A stretch of DNA of 64,000 nt from Pelotomaculum sp. PtaB.Bin104 (GCA_002067205.1 MVQL01000235.1:1-64000); one strand, 5' to 3'; shown: positions 10,775-18,532, counted from the first letter of the stretch. A program made the numbers and translations. Notes: generated by a model not told the origin, from the letters alone.

Positions 10775-10803
10775 TTGATTTTATGAAATTTTCATGCTAG
10801 AAT
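10775..10803 (+). promoter_or_regulatory. Sigma-A promoter of tRNA-Val
   Basis: TTGATT and TAGAAT are separated by exactly 17 bases, placing the start near 10810, some 23 bases before the tRNA. The spacer contains a 13-base palindrome ATGAAATTTTCAT, which may be chance. Confidence 0.7.
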
Positions 10804-10832
10804 AGTTAATGCTTGAGAGTACAATTTTATAT

Positions 10833-10907
10833 GGGGGTGTAGCTCAGCGGGAGAGCGCTTGACTCACATTCAAGAGGCCACTGGTTCGAAACCAGTCATC
10901 CCCACCA
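10833..10907 (+). tRNA. tRNA-Val (anticodon CAC)
   Basis: A full cloverleaf can be folded: acceptor GGGGGTG with CATCCCC (one G-U pair), a D arm with GCTC/GAGC, anticodon stem CTTGA/TCAAG with loop CTCACAT (anticodon CAC, reading GUG), and a T arm ACTGG-TTCGAAA-CCAGT. The CCA end is encoded. A strong terminator follows directly, so it is a single-gene transcript. Confidence 0.97.
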
Positions 10908-10910
10908 AAT

Positions 10911-10942
10911 AAACCGCTAATTTAAAGGGATTAGCGGTTTTT
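10911..10942 (+). terminator. Rho-independent terminator of tRNA-Val
   Basis: AAACCGCTAAT and ATTAGCGGTTT form an 11-bp perfect stem with an 8-base loop, followed by T residues. Confidence 0.93.
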
Positions 10943-11276
10943 CTATGTCATCAAAAATTGCTGAAAATCGTCCCAAATTTTGGGCCTTGCTTCTATTGCG
11001 GCTGTAGAGGGAGTCATAGAGAATAAAGACATTCTTCCAGTTGCTGTGGTTTAACGGTTCAAAGTCAGCAATATCAAGGCTTAAGAGCAACTATCCATGT
11101 GAGAAAGTTGAGTATATAAACAGTAATATTATCCTAAACTTTCATGCCCCTGCAGGACACAATCTATGATGAAAATCCATTTTCTTATCAAAAGATTTTC
11201 TTAATTCATTTTTCTTAATTTCCCACGTGCAGGACGACCCTTTTTGGACAAACTAAAAACCAAAGGAGGGTTTAAC
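10943..11276. other. Intergenic stretch with a possible tiny gene remnant
   Basis: No intact gene is seen. A 23-codon open stretch ending near 11052 (reading GLASIAAVEGVIENKD then ILPVAVV) resembles the C-terminal end of a lactate/malate dehydrogenase-like protein, but it is too short to call. It adjoins a region of broken genes. Confidence 0.25.
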
Positions 11277-11940
11277 TTGTATAAAAAATATATACACCGG
11301 CCGGAGGGATCGCCCCAGCCCCGCGAGCGTGAGTCACAAAAAGCACAGTTAGAAAGTATACCACACGGTGAAAGCAAAGATATCAAGCGCAAAATAGCGT
11401 ATAAAACAGGCGGGGATGAATGGAAAGAAAAAGCCCGGTTTGCACCCGGCAAAGAAATTGAGGAAGGGCTACCGGACCAAGTCCAGGCCGCTTTGAACAA
11501 CTGGAAAGCAGGACTACGGCCTCAAGGTCAGTGGCAGCGGTAGTCAGGTGGCAATCAGCGGCATCGTTGATACCTTGAGCGATAGCGAAATGGCTGCGGA
11601 GCTGGCTGCCGGTTTACCCGGCGTGCAAGAGGTGGTTAACAATATCACCATCAGCACTGACGGAAGTATTACTGATACCGGTGTGAATATGGAAGTCAAG
11701 GAAGAGCTGGAGGCCGACCCGCAGGTAGACTTATCTCACATTGGCGCGGAAAGCTTTGGCGGCACTGTGATTCTTACCGGCAATGCAGAAGACCCGGCCG
11801 AAATTGAAGCCGCCCGGCAAGCGGCCGCCAGGGCGCGGGGAGTCTCCAAGGTGGTCAGCCAGGTAAAACTAGCAGACCCCGGTGAGATGAGCCTTGAGGA
11901 GATTTTCCACAGCCAGGTGAGAAACGATAAAGAAGATTGA
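11277..11940 (+). pseudogene. BON-domain protein, frameshifted near 11510
   Basis: The reading frame from TTG 11277 (AAAGGAGG 7 bases upstream) ends at 11543, but the protein clearly continues in another frame: the second frame, read back past its first GTG, gives DYGLKVSGSGSQVAISGIVDT. Joined at about 11510 (one G removed from GCAGGAC) the two parts give one about 220-residue protein. It has an N-terminal basic segment and two BON domains (VSGSGSQVAISGIVDT..., then VDLSHIGAESFGGTVILTGNA...). BON domains bind phospholipid or other surface ligands and are often in envelope-stress proteins. Whether this is a true mutation or a base-call error cannot be told here; the second frame (11548-11940) stays open and well preserved. 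Confidence 0.72.
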
Positions 11941-11974
11941 GAGCAAATCACTGATGTGAAATGTTCTATCTATT

Positions 11975-12016
11975 GACGGTGGAGAAATATTGGTGAGTTT
12001 CCCGCCGTCTTTTTTT
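11975..12016 (+). terminator. Terminator after the BON gene
   Basis: GACGGTGG pairs with CCGCCGTC (one G-U), followed by seven T. Confidence 0.8.
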
Positions 12017-12164
12017 AATCCCGCAATAACCCTCCTTTTTGAAATACACCTGATAAGTTAACTGAAAAGCAAGAGCGCGGAAGCTGTTAACCAATAATCA
12101 ATACTTACGATTGTTGCAAATATAGGTAAAACATTATAAAGTGATACTAAATCTAAACCGCCAC

Positions 12165-12314
12165 TCACGCGACGGCCCTCATATACTCCACTATCAACCT
12201 ATCCAGCCTCTGACTTACTTCCAGCAACTTCGCATACTCAGCCCCTGTAGCCGCCATGCCCTGCAGCTCAGCCCGGAGGTACTCAATTTCTGTTATTAAT
12301 TCGACGCAAGACAT
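12165..12314 (-). CDS. Spo0E-like Spo0A-P phosphatase, 49 residues
   Basis: A small gene reading MSCVELITEIEYLRAELQ... and containing SQRLDRLIVEYM. This matches the S-Q-x-L-D signature of the Spo0E family, two-helix phosphatases that remove phosphate from Spo0A and delay sporulation. Start ATG 12314 has AAGGAG 7 bases upstream. Length fits the family (about 45-85 residues). It is a monocistronic leftward gene with its own promoter and a 0A-box-like heptamer between promoter and gene, suggesting feedback from Spo0A. The family call rests on the signature and length; direct action on Spo0A is inferred. Confidence 0.85.
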   Translation of the reverse strand: MSCVELITEIEYLRAELQGMAATGAEYAKLLEVSQRLDRLIVEYMRAVA

Positions 12315-12363
12315 AATGTTGCTCCTTAACAAGATGTAAATTCAGGGTGCTCTACACTAATAG

Positions 12364-12370
12364 TGTCGAA
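12364..12370 (+). promoter_or_regulatory. Possible Spo0A box (TGTCGAA)
   Basis: TGTCGAA matches the 0A-box consensus TGNCGAA. It sits about 50 bases upstream of the Spo0E-like start and downstream of the predicted transcription start, where binding would repress. A 7-mer can occur by chance. Confidence 0.35.
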
Positions 12371-12411
12371 TCCTGTAAGGAATGGTAAAAGAGGTGATAA
12401 GGTACGATTAC

Positions 12412-12439
12412 ATTTTAACAACATTTTAATTATTGTCAA
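12412..12439 (-). promoter_or_regulatory. Sigma-A promoter of the Spo0E-like gene
   Basis: On the minus strand TTGACA (12439-12434) and TAAAAT (12417-12412) are 16 bases apart, giving a start near 12404 and a leader of about 90 bases. Confidence 0.6.
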
Positions 12440-12567
12440 CACTTTTTCTTAACAAAAACAACAAGGCCCCACTCCTAAGAGCAAGGCAATTAATTCACGT
12501 TAAATAATTTGGTTACCATCACGGTTGGGGGATAGGGTGCGTTGGTCATATTATGTTTGACATGGAA

Positions 12568-12655
12568 GGATAAGGGGCAACCCATAAGGCTACCCCTGCT
12601 ATCCCCAGCAGAATCCCGTCAGGCGCTCAGGTCGGTCTCCACCGTAGCCTTATCC
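12568..12655 (+). promoter_or_regulatory. Candidate structured RNA element with alternative helices
   Basis: ATAAGGCTAC (12584-12593) pairs perfectly with GTAGCCTTAT (12644-12653), enclosing a hairpin CTGCT-ATCCCC-AGCAG (12596-12611). The same right arm, as CCTTATCC (12648-12655), can instead pair with GGATAAGG (12568-12575). The two pairings exclude each other, as in attenuators and riboswitches. It matches no class I recognise and ends just before a truncated gene, so it might also be the end of a vanished mobile element. Confidence 0.4.
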
Positions 12656-12673
12656 TCCTGGAGGGAAAGAGCC

Positions 12674-12913
12674 ATTACGGCAGATGAACTTAAAGCCAAG
12701 ATGGAATCAGGCAAAAAATTAAAAGAAATTGTTACTGAGCAAGGTATGACCATGGAACAGTTCCATGAAAAAATGCTTGAATTAAAGAAGGCTGAAATTG
12801 CACAGAAAGTTGCGGATGGAAAAATAACGCAAGAACAGGCTAATAAAATGTTGCAAAAATTAGATCAACGTAAAGGACAAGGTAATAACAACAGCTCAAA
12901 TATTAATCAATAG
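12674..12913 (+). pseudogene. C-terminal remnant of a helical protein, 5' end lost
   Basis: The recognisable part begins ITADELKAKMESGKKLKEI and continues through EQGMTMEQFHEKMLELKKA and KITQEQANKMLQKLDQ, two charged helical units of the kind repeated in small secreted clostridial proteins (DUF2680-like). The open frame extends back to 12542, but that part reads as non-protein sequence with inverted repeats and lacks a ribosome site or signal peptide. The N-terminal half therefore seems replaced by unrelated DNA, with the junction near 12670. Function unknown. A terminator follows. Confidence 0.5.
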
Positions 12914-12931
12914 TACACTACCCTTTCTACT

Positions 12932-12954
12932 GCCTCCCCATGGGGAGGCTTTTA
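12932..12954 (+). terminator. Terminator after the truncated gene
   Basis: GCCTCCC-CATG-GGGAGGC followed by TTTT. It lies between convergent genes. Confidence 0.75.
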
Positions 12955-12977
12955 GTATTAAAAACAATTAATAAACC

Positions 12978-13529
12978 TTAAACACCGGATGGCAGCTTAT
13001 CTTCCATTAAACTGCGAAGATTTATTGTGTTTCCATCCACAACAAATGTTCCATCCCCGTTGGCGTGGAATGTCCGGCGTTCTTTTCGGACCGGATCGAT
13101 CCAGGCGCGTACTCCCTGCAAAATGAAAATGTCATGAGGTTCGAGATACTCAATTACTCGGCATTCCAGGCAGGCAAGGCACTCAGAAATCAGCGGAGCT
13201 TTTACATCATTCGCCTGTAATGCCGTCAAACCAAATTTCTGAAACTTGTCTACCTCAGCACCTGAGCAGTCGCCGATGCTAACCACTTTTTCCGCAAGAT
13301 CTATCGTCGGTACTGCTAGCACACATTCTTTAGTATTTACAAGCGCATGGAACGAATAGTTCCATGCGCCAGTTGTCATGGCAATCTTCGGGGTAAAATC
13401 CATCACCATGTGCCATGAGATTGTCATGATATTATTTCGGCCTTTATCGTTTGTAGTGACCAGAATCACAGGTCCCGGCTCAATCAACATGAACGCTTTT
13501 TCAATTGGCAGTTCTGTCATTGAGGACAT
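12978..13529 (-). CDS. Flavin reductase-like FMN-binding protein
   Basis: A 183-residue protein of the flavin reductase (DIM6/NTAB, FMN-binding split barrel) family. It has the N-terminal EPGPVILVTTND strand, NIMTISWHMVMDFTPKIAM and YSFHALVNTKECVLAVP, all typical of the family's FMN site, then a short C-terminal strand region. Such proteins reduce or carry FMN for partner oxygenases or act as ferric or flavin reductases. ATG 13529 (AGGCGGTG upstream) is preferred over GTG 13538. Monocistronic, facing a decayed neighbour. Confidence 0.85.
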   Translation of the reverse strand: MSSMTELPIEKAFMLIEPGPVILVTTNDKGRNNIMTISWHMVMDFTPKIAMTTGAWNYSFHALVNTKECVLAVPTIDLAEKVVSIGDCSGAEVDKFQKFGLTALQANDVKAPLISECLACLECRVIEYLEPHDIFILQGVRAWIDPVRKERRTFHANGDGTFVVDGNTINLRSLMEDKLPSGV

Positions 13530-13646
13530 ATTACCCACCGCCTTTTCTTTATTGTTTCCATTATACTCCTGTGATTAGTGCTCAGGATATTTCTAAAAAA
13601 ATTAAGTTCAAAGTTAAGCCAGAAGTACAAGAAACGGAGATGTAAT

Positions 13647-13709
13647 TTGAAAAAGGAAATGTCAATTAATATTAGAATTAAAGCTAAAGTTATCTTTTTG
13701 TACCATTAA
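13647..13709 (+). pseudogene. Possible 20-codon N-terminal remnant
   Basis: GGAGATG is followed by TTG and a 20-codon frame (MKKEMSINIRIKAKV...) ending in TAA. The start resembles the N terminus of methyl-accepting or HAMP membrane proteins cut off before the first membrane span. Very short and uncertain. Confidence 0.2.
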
Positions 13710-13737
13710 TTAAAAATGCCTTACAGAGGAGACGCAT

Positions 13738-14478
13738 ATGAAAATCTTTATAACAGGAGCCACCGGTTTCATCGGTTCTAATTTAGTAAGACTGTTAGTC
13801 AACACAGAACACCAAATGCACTGTTTAGTCAGAAATCCTAATAAGGGAACAGAACTACAAACGCTAGGAGCAACTATCGCCATAGGAGATGTGACTAATA
13901 AGGATTCCATTTTACGGGGTATGAAAGGTTGTGACTGGGTAATCAATTTAGCCAACATCTATTCCTTTTGGGAACCTGACAGGAAAATTTATACGAAGGT
14001 GATTGTTGAAGGAACACGGAATGTCATGGAATGCGCTTTGGAAACTGATGTTTCCAAAGTTGTGCATGTGAGCACAGCAGTAGTTTATGGTACGCCGGCA
14101 GATATTCCTTTTACAGAAGGAAGTCCAGTCGGTCCAGTTCGTTTTAGTGAATACGCTGAAACCAAATATTTGGGAGAGCTTGCAGCCTGGGAACTTTATG
14201 AGAAAAAAGGATTGCCACTTGTCGTAATATACCCTGTGTTTATGGGGCCTGGTGATCCAAAAGCCTTCACAAACTATATCTTAAATCTTATTAATCACCG
14301 ATTACCTTTATTTTTCTTTAATAATTCCGACATTACTGTGGTTTATGTAAAAGACGTTGCGGTTACTATTCTAAAAGCATTGGAAAAAGAAAATCTCGAT
14401 AACACCCTGTTAGCTAATTTATGCTTGTGGTTGGGCCGAAGGGGAAGTATTATCTGTTGCTTCAACAGTTTTCTTTAA
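13738..14478 (+). pseudogene. NAD-dependent epimerase/dehydratase, 3'-truncated
   Basis: An extended SDR protein with the N-terminal Rossmann loop GATGFIGSNL (residues 7-16), GDVTN, and the catalytic Y-x3-K as YAETK after STAVVYG. The family is normally about 320-340 residues. Here homology stops near residue 220 (ALEKENLDNTL), and the last about 20 codons are read antisense through the 3' end of the lapA-like gene. The substrate-binding C terminus is therefore missing. Start ATG follows GAGGAGA at good spacing. It may still be expressed, but is probably inactive. Family members act on nucleotide sugars or flavonol-like ketones; substrate unknown. Confidence 0.75.
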
Positions 14479-14721
14479 TTGTTTGAGTTCAGCCTCAAGC
14501 TGGCGGATTCGTTTTACTCTTTTGTACTGCCACATAAGTCCTAAAAAAAACATAATTAGCGCCCCGGACGCGGCCGAAATAAGGATAATCAGTACCTTTG
14601 AAACCTCCTGAACCTGCCAGATTAAAAAATAGATATCAACTCTCTCGGTGTTTTGAACAGCAAATATGGCTATCATCAAAGCGAATAAAATCCCCATCGA
14701 CAGATAAAGCTGGGCCTTAAT
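14419..14721 (-). CDS. LapA-domain (DUF1049) membrane protein
   Basis: A short protein with two hydrophobic helices (ILFALMIAIFAVQNTE and VLIILISAASGALIMFFLGL) flanking the VDIYFLIWQVQ segment typical of LapA/DUF1049, then a charged coiled coil QLEAELKQLKKTVEA. LapA proteins take part in lipopolysaccharide or envelope assembly in Gram-negatives; in Firmicutes the role is unknown. The first ATG (14697) has no ribosome site and begins inside the usual N terminus. In-frame codons back to ATT 14721 (KAQLYLS...) follow GGGGGAG at ideal spacing, so an ATT start or an error at the start codon is likely. Its 3' end overlaps the truncated epimerase. Confidence 0.75.
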   Translation of the reverse strand: MKAQLYLSMGILFALMIAIFAVQNTERVDIYFLIWQVQEVSKVLIILISAASGALIMFFLGLMWQYKRVKRIRQLEAELKQLKKTVEATDNTSPSAQPQA

Positions 14722-14780
14722 CTAACTCTCCCCCTTTCTTACTTAGAATATAGGATATTTACAAATTATATTAAAAAATG

Positions 14781-15218
14781 CTAGGCAACTTTAATATCTG
14801 CAGTGCAGTTGGGGCATTTAGCAGCTTTAAGCGGAATTTCCGTGAAACAGTAAGGGCATTCCTTGGTAGTAGCAGGCGCGGCTTCCTTCTGGCGTTTCAG
14901 CCTGTTCATTTGCCTGACGATGAAGAAAATTACAAAAGCAACAATAAGGAAGTCTAATACAGTATTAATAAACATGCCATAATTGATGGTAGCGGCGCCG
15001 GCTGCCTTAGCCTCAGCCAGTGTCTGATAGTCCTTGCCGGACAGATTAATAAATAAATTTGAAAAATCAACCTTCCCTAGCAGCAGACCAATTGGCGGCA
15101 TAATCAAGTCATTGACAAACGAGGTCACGATTTTGCCAAAGGCAGTACCAATTATGATACCTATAGCCAAGTCAATCACGCTACCGCGCATGGCGAATTC
15201 CTTGAATTCCTTAAACAC
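14781..15218 (-). CDS. mscL: Large-conductance mechanosensitive channel MscL with zinc-ribbon tail
   Basis: A 145-residue pentameric channel subunit that opens under membrane tension to release solutes on hypo-osmotic shock. It shows the N-terminal amphipathic helix [13 protein letters not shown]1 with [18 protein letters not shown], the N-D-L-I-M-P-P-I-G stretch, and TM2 [17 protein letters not shown]. After the cytoplasmic helix there is a CPYC...CPNC zinc-ribbon tail, found in several Firmicute MscL proteins but absent from E. coli MscL. Monocistronic. Confidence 0.96.
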   Translation of the reverse strand: MFKEFKEFAMRGSVIDLAIGIIIGTAFGKIVTSFVNDLIMPPIGLLLGKVDFSNLFINLSGKDYQTLAEAKAAGAATINYGMFINTVLDFLIVAFVIFFIVRQMNRLKRQKEAAPATTKECPYCFTEIPLKAAKCPNCTADIKVA

Positions 15219-15361
15219 TGCTTCTCCTCCTTATTTTTAAATTTATTATTATAATAGAGTAAATAACTAGTTGATTCAACTTAAAATTCAGTACAAGAAA
15301 AATATAATAAATGTATATTTACCTGTTCATTGGACAGACAAAGAATAAAGTCTTCAAAAAC

Positions 15362-15397
15362 AAAAAGCCGGTCTCAGATTTGCTGGAACCGGCTTTT
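15362..15397 (-). terminator. Terminator after the UspA gene
   Basis: On the minus strand a perfect AAAAGCCGGT/ACCGGCTTTT stem is followed by a T-rich tail. Confidence 0.88.
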
Positions 15398-15423
15398 GTG
15401 CTTTCTATTTTTTTCATATGCAG

Positions 15424-15867
15424 CTAGGCTTTCAATACCATTACGGCACACTGTGCATGGTAGACAACGTAATTTGAAACGCTGCCCAAAACTGCTTTAA
15501 ATAAGCCCTTCCGGTTGTGAGAACCGATGATAATAAGATCTACCTGTTCTTTATCGGCATAGTTAACGATGGCTTCTCCAGGGTTTTCTTTAAAGAAGGC
15601 AGTTTTCACAGGAACGCCCTCCGCTTTAACCTTTTCCCCTGCTTCAATGAGTTTTTTCTCATAATCTGCGCGGATATTATCGTCAAGATCTGCAAACGCT
15701 GTCGAATCACCGCCAAAAGGCATGTTAAAGAAAAGATAGTCAGGAATTTTAACGGATGTTACAATATGTATCTCAGCATTCTGGCTTTTTGCCATTTGAA
15801 CAGCAATGTCTAACGCCTTCTTTGACAGTTCTTCAGTGTCATAGGCAACTAGTATTTTTCCGATCAT
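15424..15867 (-). CDS. Universal stress protein (UspA family)
   Basis: A 147-residue protein with the alpha/beta Usp fold: KILVAYDTEELSKKALDIA at the start, then the ATP-binding G-2x-G-9x-G-(S/T) region as IIIGSHNRKGLFKAVLGSVSNYVV. It is thus of the nucleotide-binding type. ATG 15867 is chosen because AAGGGGG lies just upstream; an in-frame extension to 15915 has no support. Usp proteins help survival under starvation or oxidative stress; the exact role is not known. Single gene with its own terminator. Confidence 0.92.
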   Translation of the reverse strand: MIGKILVAYDTEELSKKALDIAVQMAKSQNAEIHIVTSVKIPDYLFFNMPFGGDSTAFADLDDNIRADYEKKLIEAGEKVKAEGVPVKTAFFKENPGEAIVNYADKEQVDLIIIGSHNRKGLFKAVLGSVSNYVVYHAQCAVMVLKA

Positions 15868-16086
15868 AAAAATTGACCCCCTTTTATATTTCTCGTGAAC
15901 TCGCTGAGGAAACAAAGTTGATTTACTTTGATAATATTATTGCCAATTATTTAACTACTTTAACATAAATAAAATAATTTTACAACATGTGTTTAGAGAT
16001 AAATTATTTCATCGGCCAACTTTTTATGGCAAACGATCATAAGAAGCTATTTTTCGCAACCTGACGGTACTTGTCTTAAGCGCAAA

Positions 16087-16109
16087 GGCTGATTATTATA
16101 TAATAAGCC
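16087..16109 (+). promoter_or_regulatory. Inverted repeat over a TATAAT-like -10
   Basis: GGCT-G-ATTAT-TAT-ATAAT-A-AGCC lies about 35 bases before the TtcA-like gene and includes TATAAT. No good -35 is seen. Could be an operator or chance. Confidence 0.3.
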
Positions 16110-16141
16110 GCAAAAATATGCAGTAAAAGGAGTCTTAAGGA

Positions 16142-16894
16142 TTGAGAAAAAATTATCGCCAATGGTTTTTATCAAAGGTTAAGCGTGCTATTTATGATTT
16201 CGGTATGATTGAAGACGGTGACCGGGTAGTGGTGGGTTTCTCTGGAGGTAAAGACAGTGTCTGTCTACTTTATTCGCTTTATTTGCTCAGCCGTTCCCTT
16301 CCGGTAAAATTCGACCTGGCGGCGGTTTTTATTAAAACAGGCTGGCCAATGGATTTGCCGGTCCTGGAAAATTTTTGTCGCTCTGTAAATATTCCTTTTT
16401 ATATAGTAGAAACGGAAATTGCCAAGATCGTCTTTGAGGACAGGATGGATGACAACCCCTGCGCCATTTGCTCGCACCTGCGCAGGGGCGCCCTGCACAG
16501 CAAAGTCCTGGAACTTGGCTTTAATAAGGTCGCTCTGGGTCACCACCTTGACGATGTGATGGAGACATTTTTCATGAGCATGATCTATACCGGTCAAATC
16601 CGCGTCTTTTCCCCGTTTACTTTTCTTGACCGCACCGGTTTGACCATGATCAGGCCCCTGGCTTATCTTCCGGCCGAGGAGGTAGTATCGTTTGTTAAAC
16701 TTGAAGACCTGCCGTTTATCCCCAATCCCTGCCCGGCAAACGGCTTTACCAACAGAGAGGTGGTAAAAAAGCTCATCGCCGACCTGGTTAAGCGATTCCC
16801 TGATTTAAAAGCACGCTTTCTCACCTCACTCCAAACCTTTGATCAGCGCAATCTGTGGCCCGATGTTCGCCCCAGGAATAAAGGAAAAAGATAA
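16142..16894 (+). CDS. TtcA-like tRNA thiolation ATPase (PP-loop)
   Basis: A 250-residue ATP-pyrophosphatase of the TtcA/TtuA group that activates a tRNA base (usually C32) for sulfur insertion. It has the PP-loop SGGKDS (about residues 35-40), the central CAICSHLRRGAL pair of cysteines that ligate an Fe-S cluster in TtcA, GHHLDDVMET, and a late CPANG motif (third cysteine). Start TTG 16142, with AAAGGAG 9 bases upstream. It lacks the flanking zinc ribbons of TtuA. Single rightward gene. TilS is less likely because the C-x2-C site is present. Confidence 0.85.
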   Translation: MRKNYRQWFLSKVKRAIYDFGMIEDGDRVVVGFSGGKDSVCLLYSLYLLSRSLPVKFDLAAVFIKTGWPMDLPVLENFCRSVNIPFYIVETEIAKIVFEDRMDDNPCAICSHLRRGALHSKVLELGFNKVALGHHLDDVMETFFMSMIYTGQIRVFSPFTFLDRTGLTMIRPLAYLPAEEVVSFVKLEDLPFIPNPCPANGFTNREVVKKLIADLVKRFPDLKARFLTSLQTFDQRNLWPDVRPRNKGKR

Positions 16895-17062
16895 AAATCA
16901 ACTCTTGCTGCCGGTTAATGCCACCGACAGAAACCGTAAAAAATGGGAGCAGGCATGGTTTAGTGTAACAGAATGCGCCGGCTTAACATAAATTAAAATA
17001 AAGATCACTGGAGCTAACTGTGATATCATTATAAGCTGTGCTATTTATCAAAAGAAAGGAGT

Positions 17063-17305
17063 GTGAAAAGAGTGTACCGCCTGCTTCCTCTATTTTTTCT
17101 GCTCGCTGTCAGCCCTGAATCGGATAAAAAACTAGAGCAATTGACTTCTTTTATCTCGGCAACCAAAGATACGGTAACAGGTATCAGAAACGGTATTGAA
17201 ACTTTCCACGCCGCAATGATACCTTTTGTCAAAGCCCAACAAGAAGGAAAAAACAGTCCCCCGGCGCCATCACCCGAAACGGTTACTGATCAGCACCTGG
17301 ACTGA
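17063..17305 (+). CDS. Small hypothetical protein with N-terminal hydrophobic segment
   Basis: An 80-residue protein I do not recognise. Residues 2-16 (KRVYRLLPLFFLLAV) look like a short signal or anchor. Then follows an amphipathic helix KLEQLTSFISATKDTVTGIRNGIETF and a proline-rich tail. AAAGGAG precedes GTG 17063 at short spacing; GTG 17072 is an alternative. A terminator follows. Its neighbours give no functional clue. Confidence 0.55.
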   Translation: MKRVYRLLPLFFLLAVSPESDKKLEQLTSFISATKDTVTGIRNGIETFHAAMIPFVKAQQEGKNSPPAPSPETVTDQHLD

Positions 17306-17337
17306 TTTAGCCTTTTAAAATTTAATTTCTCCCCACA

Positions 17338-17371
17338 CCGGACTAATCTATGATCAGCCCGGCTTTTTTTT
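17338..17371 (+). terminator. Weak terminator after the small gene
   Basis: A short CCGG...CCGG stem followed by eight T. The stem is only 4-5 bp, so confidence is limited. Confidence 0.45.
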
Positions 17372-17410
17372 GACGAAAATTAACTTTGACTTTGACACCC
17401 GCCTGCAGCT

Positions 17411-17462
17411 GACAAAAAGAAGAAAACCGCTTCATGAAGCGTTGAGCAGCTCCCTAAGCGGT
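17411..17462 (-). terminator. Terminator of the G/N/P-rich gene, with an internal palindrome
   Basis: On the minus strand ACCGCTT...AAGCGGT encloses 23 bases and is followed by a T/C-rich tail. The palindrome CGCTTCATGAAGCG inside could form a competing hairpin. Confidence 0.7.
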
Positions 17463-17475
17463 ATAATAAGTTAAA

Positions 17476-18102
17476 CTATGCTCTTCTCCTGTTGTCCAGG
17501 TGGTCCCACTTCAAAATTTTCGGCACTTCACGAACAGGGCGCTTTTCCTCGAGACTGGGATTTTTGGGAGCCGCCGCCTCTTTTGTTGGTGCGGCCGGTT
17601 TTTCCGCCGCCACGCCGGGTGAGACCACAGGTTTTGGCATTGTTCCCATTAATGTTGACATCATGTTTAATAGACCGCTCAAATCCTTGCCCTGCCCGCC
17701 GAGTGCCCCCAGCAAACTTGTCAGCAAGGCCGGGTTTAGTCCCTGGCCGTTTTTTCCGCCGAGACTACCCAACATATTCAGTAAGGCAGCCGGGTTTACG
17801 CCCTGGCCGTTTGTACCGCCGCCTAGCATGCCTGCCAGCATTCCCGCAAGATTGTTCGTTGACTGGTTGTTTCCTGCGTTTTGAGGGGCAGGCGCGGTAA
17901 CACTGCCGGGTACCGGCGCCTGAAGGTAGCCGCTGGAATTCCCTTGCTGGCGCCTGCCAATCAGGCTTAATATACTGGTCAAGTTTACCGAACAAATATA
18001 GATCAACATTGTATCTTGATCTATCCCGTACTTCTCCTGCAGCTCCAATACCCTGACCACCGGTTCTTCCAGCAAAGCAGTTTTATTTAGCTCTTCTAAC
18101 AG
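17476..18102 (-). CDS. Low-complexity Gly/Asn/Leu-rich repeat protein, unknown function
   Basis: About 208 residues. A hydrophilic N-terminal helix (VVRVLELQEKYGIDQDTMLIYICSV) is followed by repeats of about 27 residues of the form GG-x-NGQG-(V/L)-NPALL-x2-LLG-x-LGG, then a Pro/Ala/Lys-rich tail. No catalytic motif is seen. AGGGGGTGA sits 5-7 bases before CTG 18102, in frame; the first standard start is TTG 18075, which has no ribosome site. It lies 34 bases downstream of a YbaB paralogue on the same strand, so they may be co-expressed. The repeated amphipathic segments suggest self-assembly, but this is inference. Confidence 0.65.
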   Translation of the reverse strand: MLEELNKTALLEEPVVRVLELQEKYGIDQDTMLIYICSVNLTSILSLIGRRQQGNSSGYLQAPVPGSVTAPAPQNAGNNQSTNNLAGMLAGMLGGGTNGQGVNPAALLNMLGSLGGKNGQGLNPALLTSLLGALGGQGKDLSGLLNMMSTLMGTMPKPVVSPGVAAEKPAAPTKEAAAPKNPSLEEKRPVREVPKILKWDHLDNRRRA

Positions 18103-18136
18103 TCAAATCACCCCCTACTTACTGGAATAAATCGTT

Positions 18137-18439
18137 TTAAAACAGACCCGGCATATTTGGCAGGTTCAACCCCCCGGTCAGCTTGGCGACCTCGTTCTGC
18201 AACATTTGTTTTGATTCATTGATCGCTCTGTTGATTGCGCTGGCTACCAGCAACTCTAAGGCATCAATGTTGTCCTGGCTGAGGGCAGCTGGCCCAAATT
18301 TTACGTTCAGCACTTCCTGGCGGCCATTCATTGTGATACTGAACATTCCGTCACCTTCACTGATGTCCACGGTAAGCTTGCTGAGTTCCTGCTGTATTCT
18401 TTGCACCTCAGTGATAATCGCACCCATATTGTTCATCAA
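18137..18439 (-). CDS. YbaB/EbfC nucleoid-associated protein paralogue
   Basis: A 100-residue YbaB/EbfC-fold protein. It has an N-terminal helix ITEVQRIQQELSKLTV, a beta sheet (MFSITMNGRQEVLNVKF), then DNIDALELLVASAINRAINESKQM and the tail LTGGLNLPNMPGLF, which closely mirrors the tail of the second copy at 50290. YbaB dimers bind DNA. Having a second copy away from dnaX-recR, next to a repeat protein, is unusual and suggests a specialised role. Start is TTG 18439 or ATG 18436. Confidence 0.85.
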   Translation of the reverse strand: MMNNMGAIITEVQRIQQELSKLTVDISEGDGMFSITMNGRQEVLNVKFGPAALSQDNIDALELLVASAINRAINESKQMLQNEVAKLTGGLNLPNMPGLF

Positions 18440-18532
18440 TAACTATTTCCCCCTTCTTTTATTACTTTTTGTCCAGCGGAAAAACTCATTATTAAATATA
18501 TTCACTCCATGTTTAAAAAGTTAATTCCGGGC

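Noticed and set aside
10985-11052. Short frame resembling a lactate/malate dehydrogenase tail
   Set aside because: Only about 23 codons; noted in the intergenic entry but not called as a gene.
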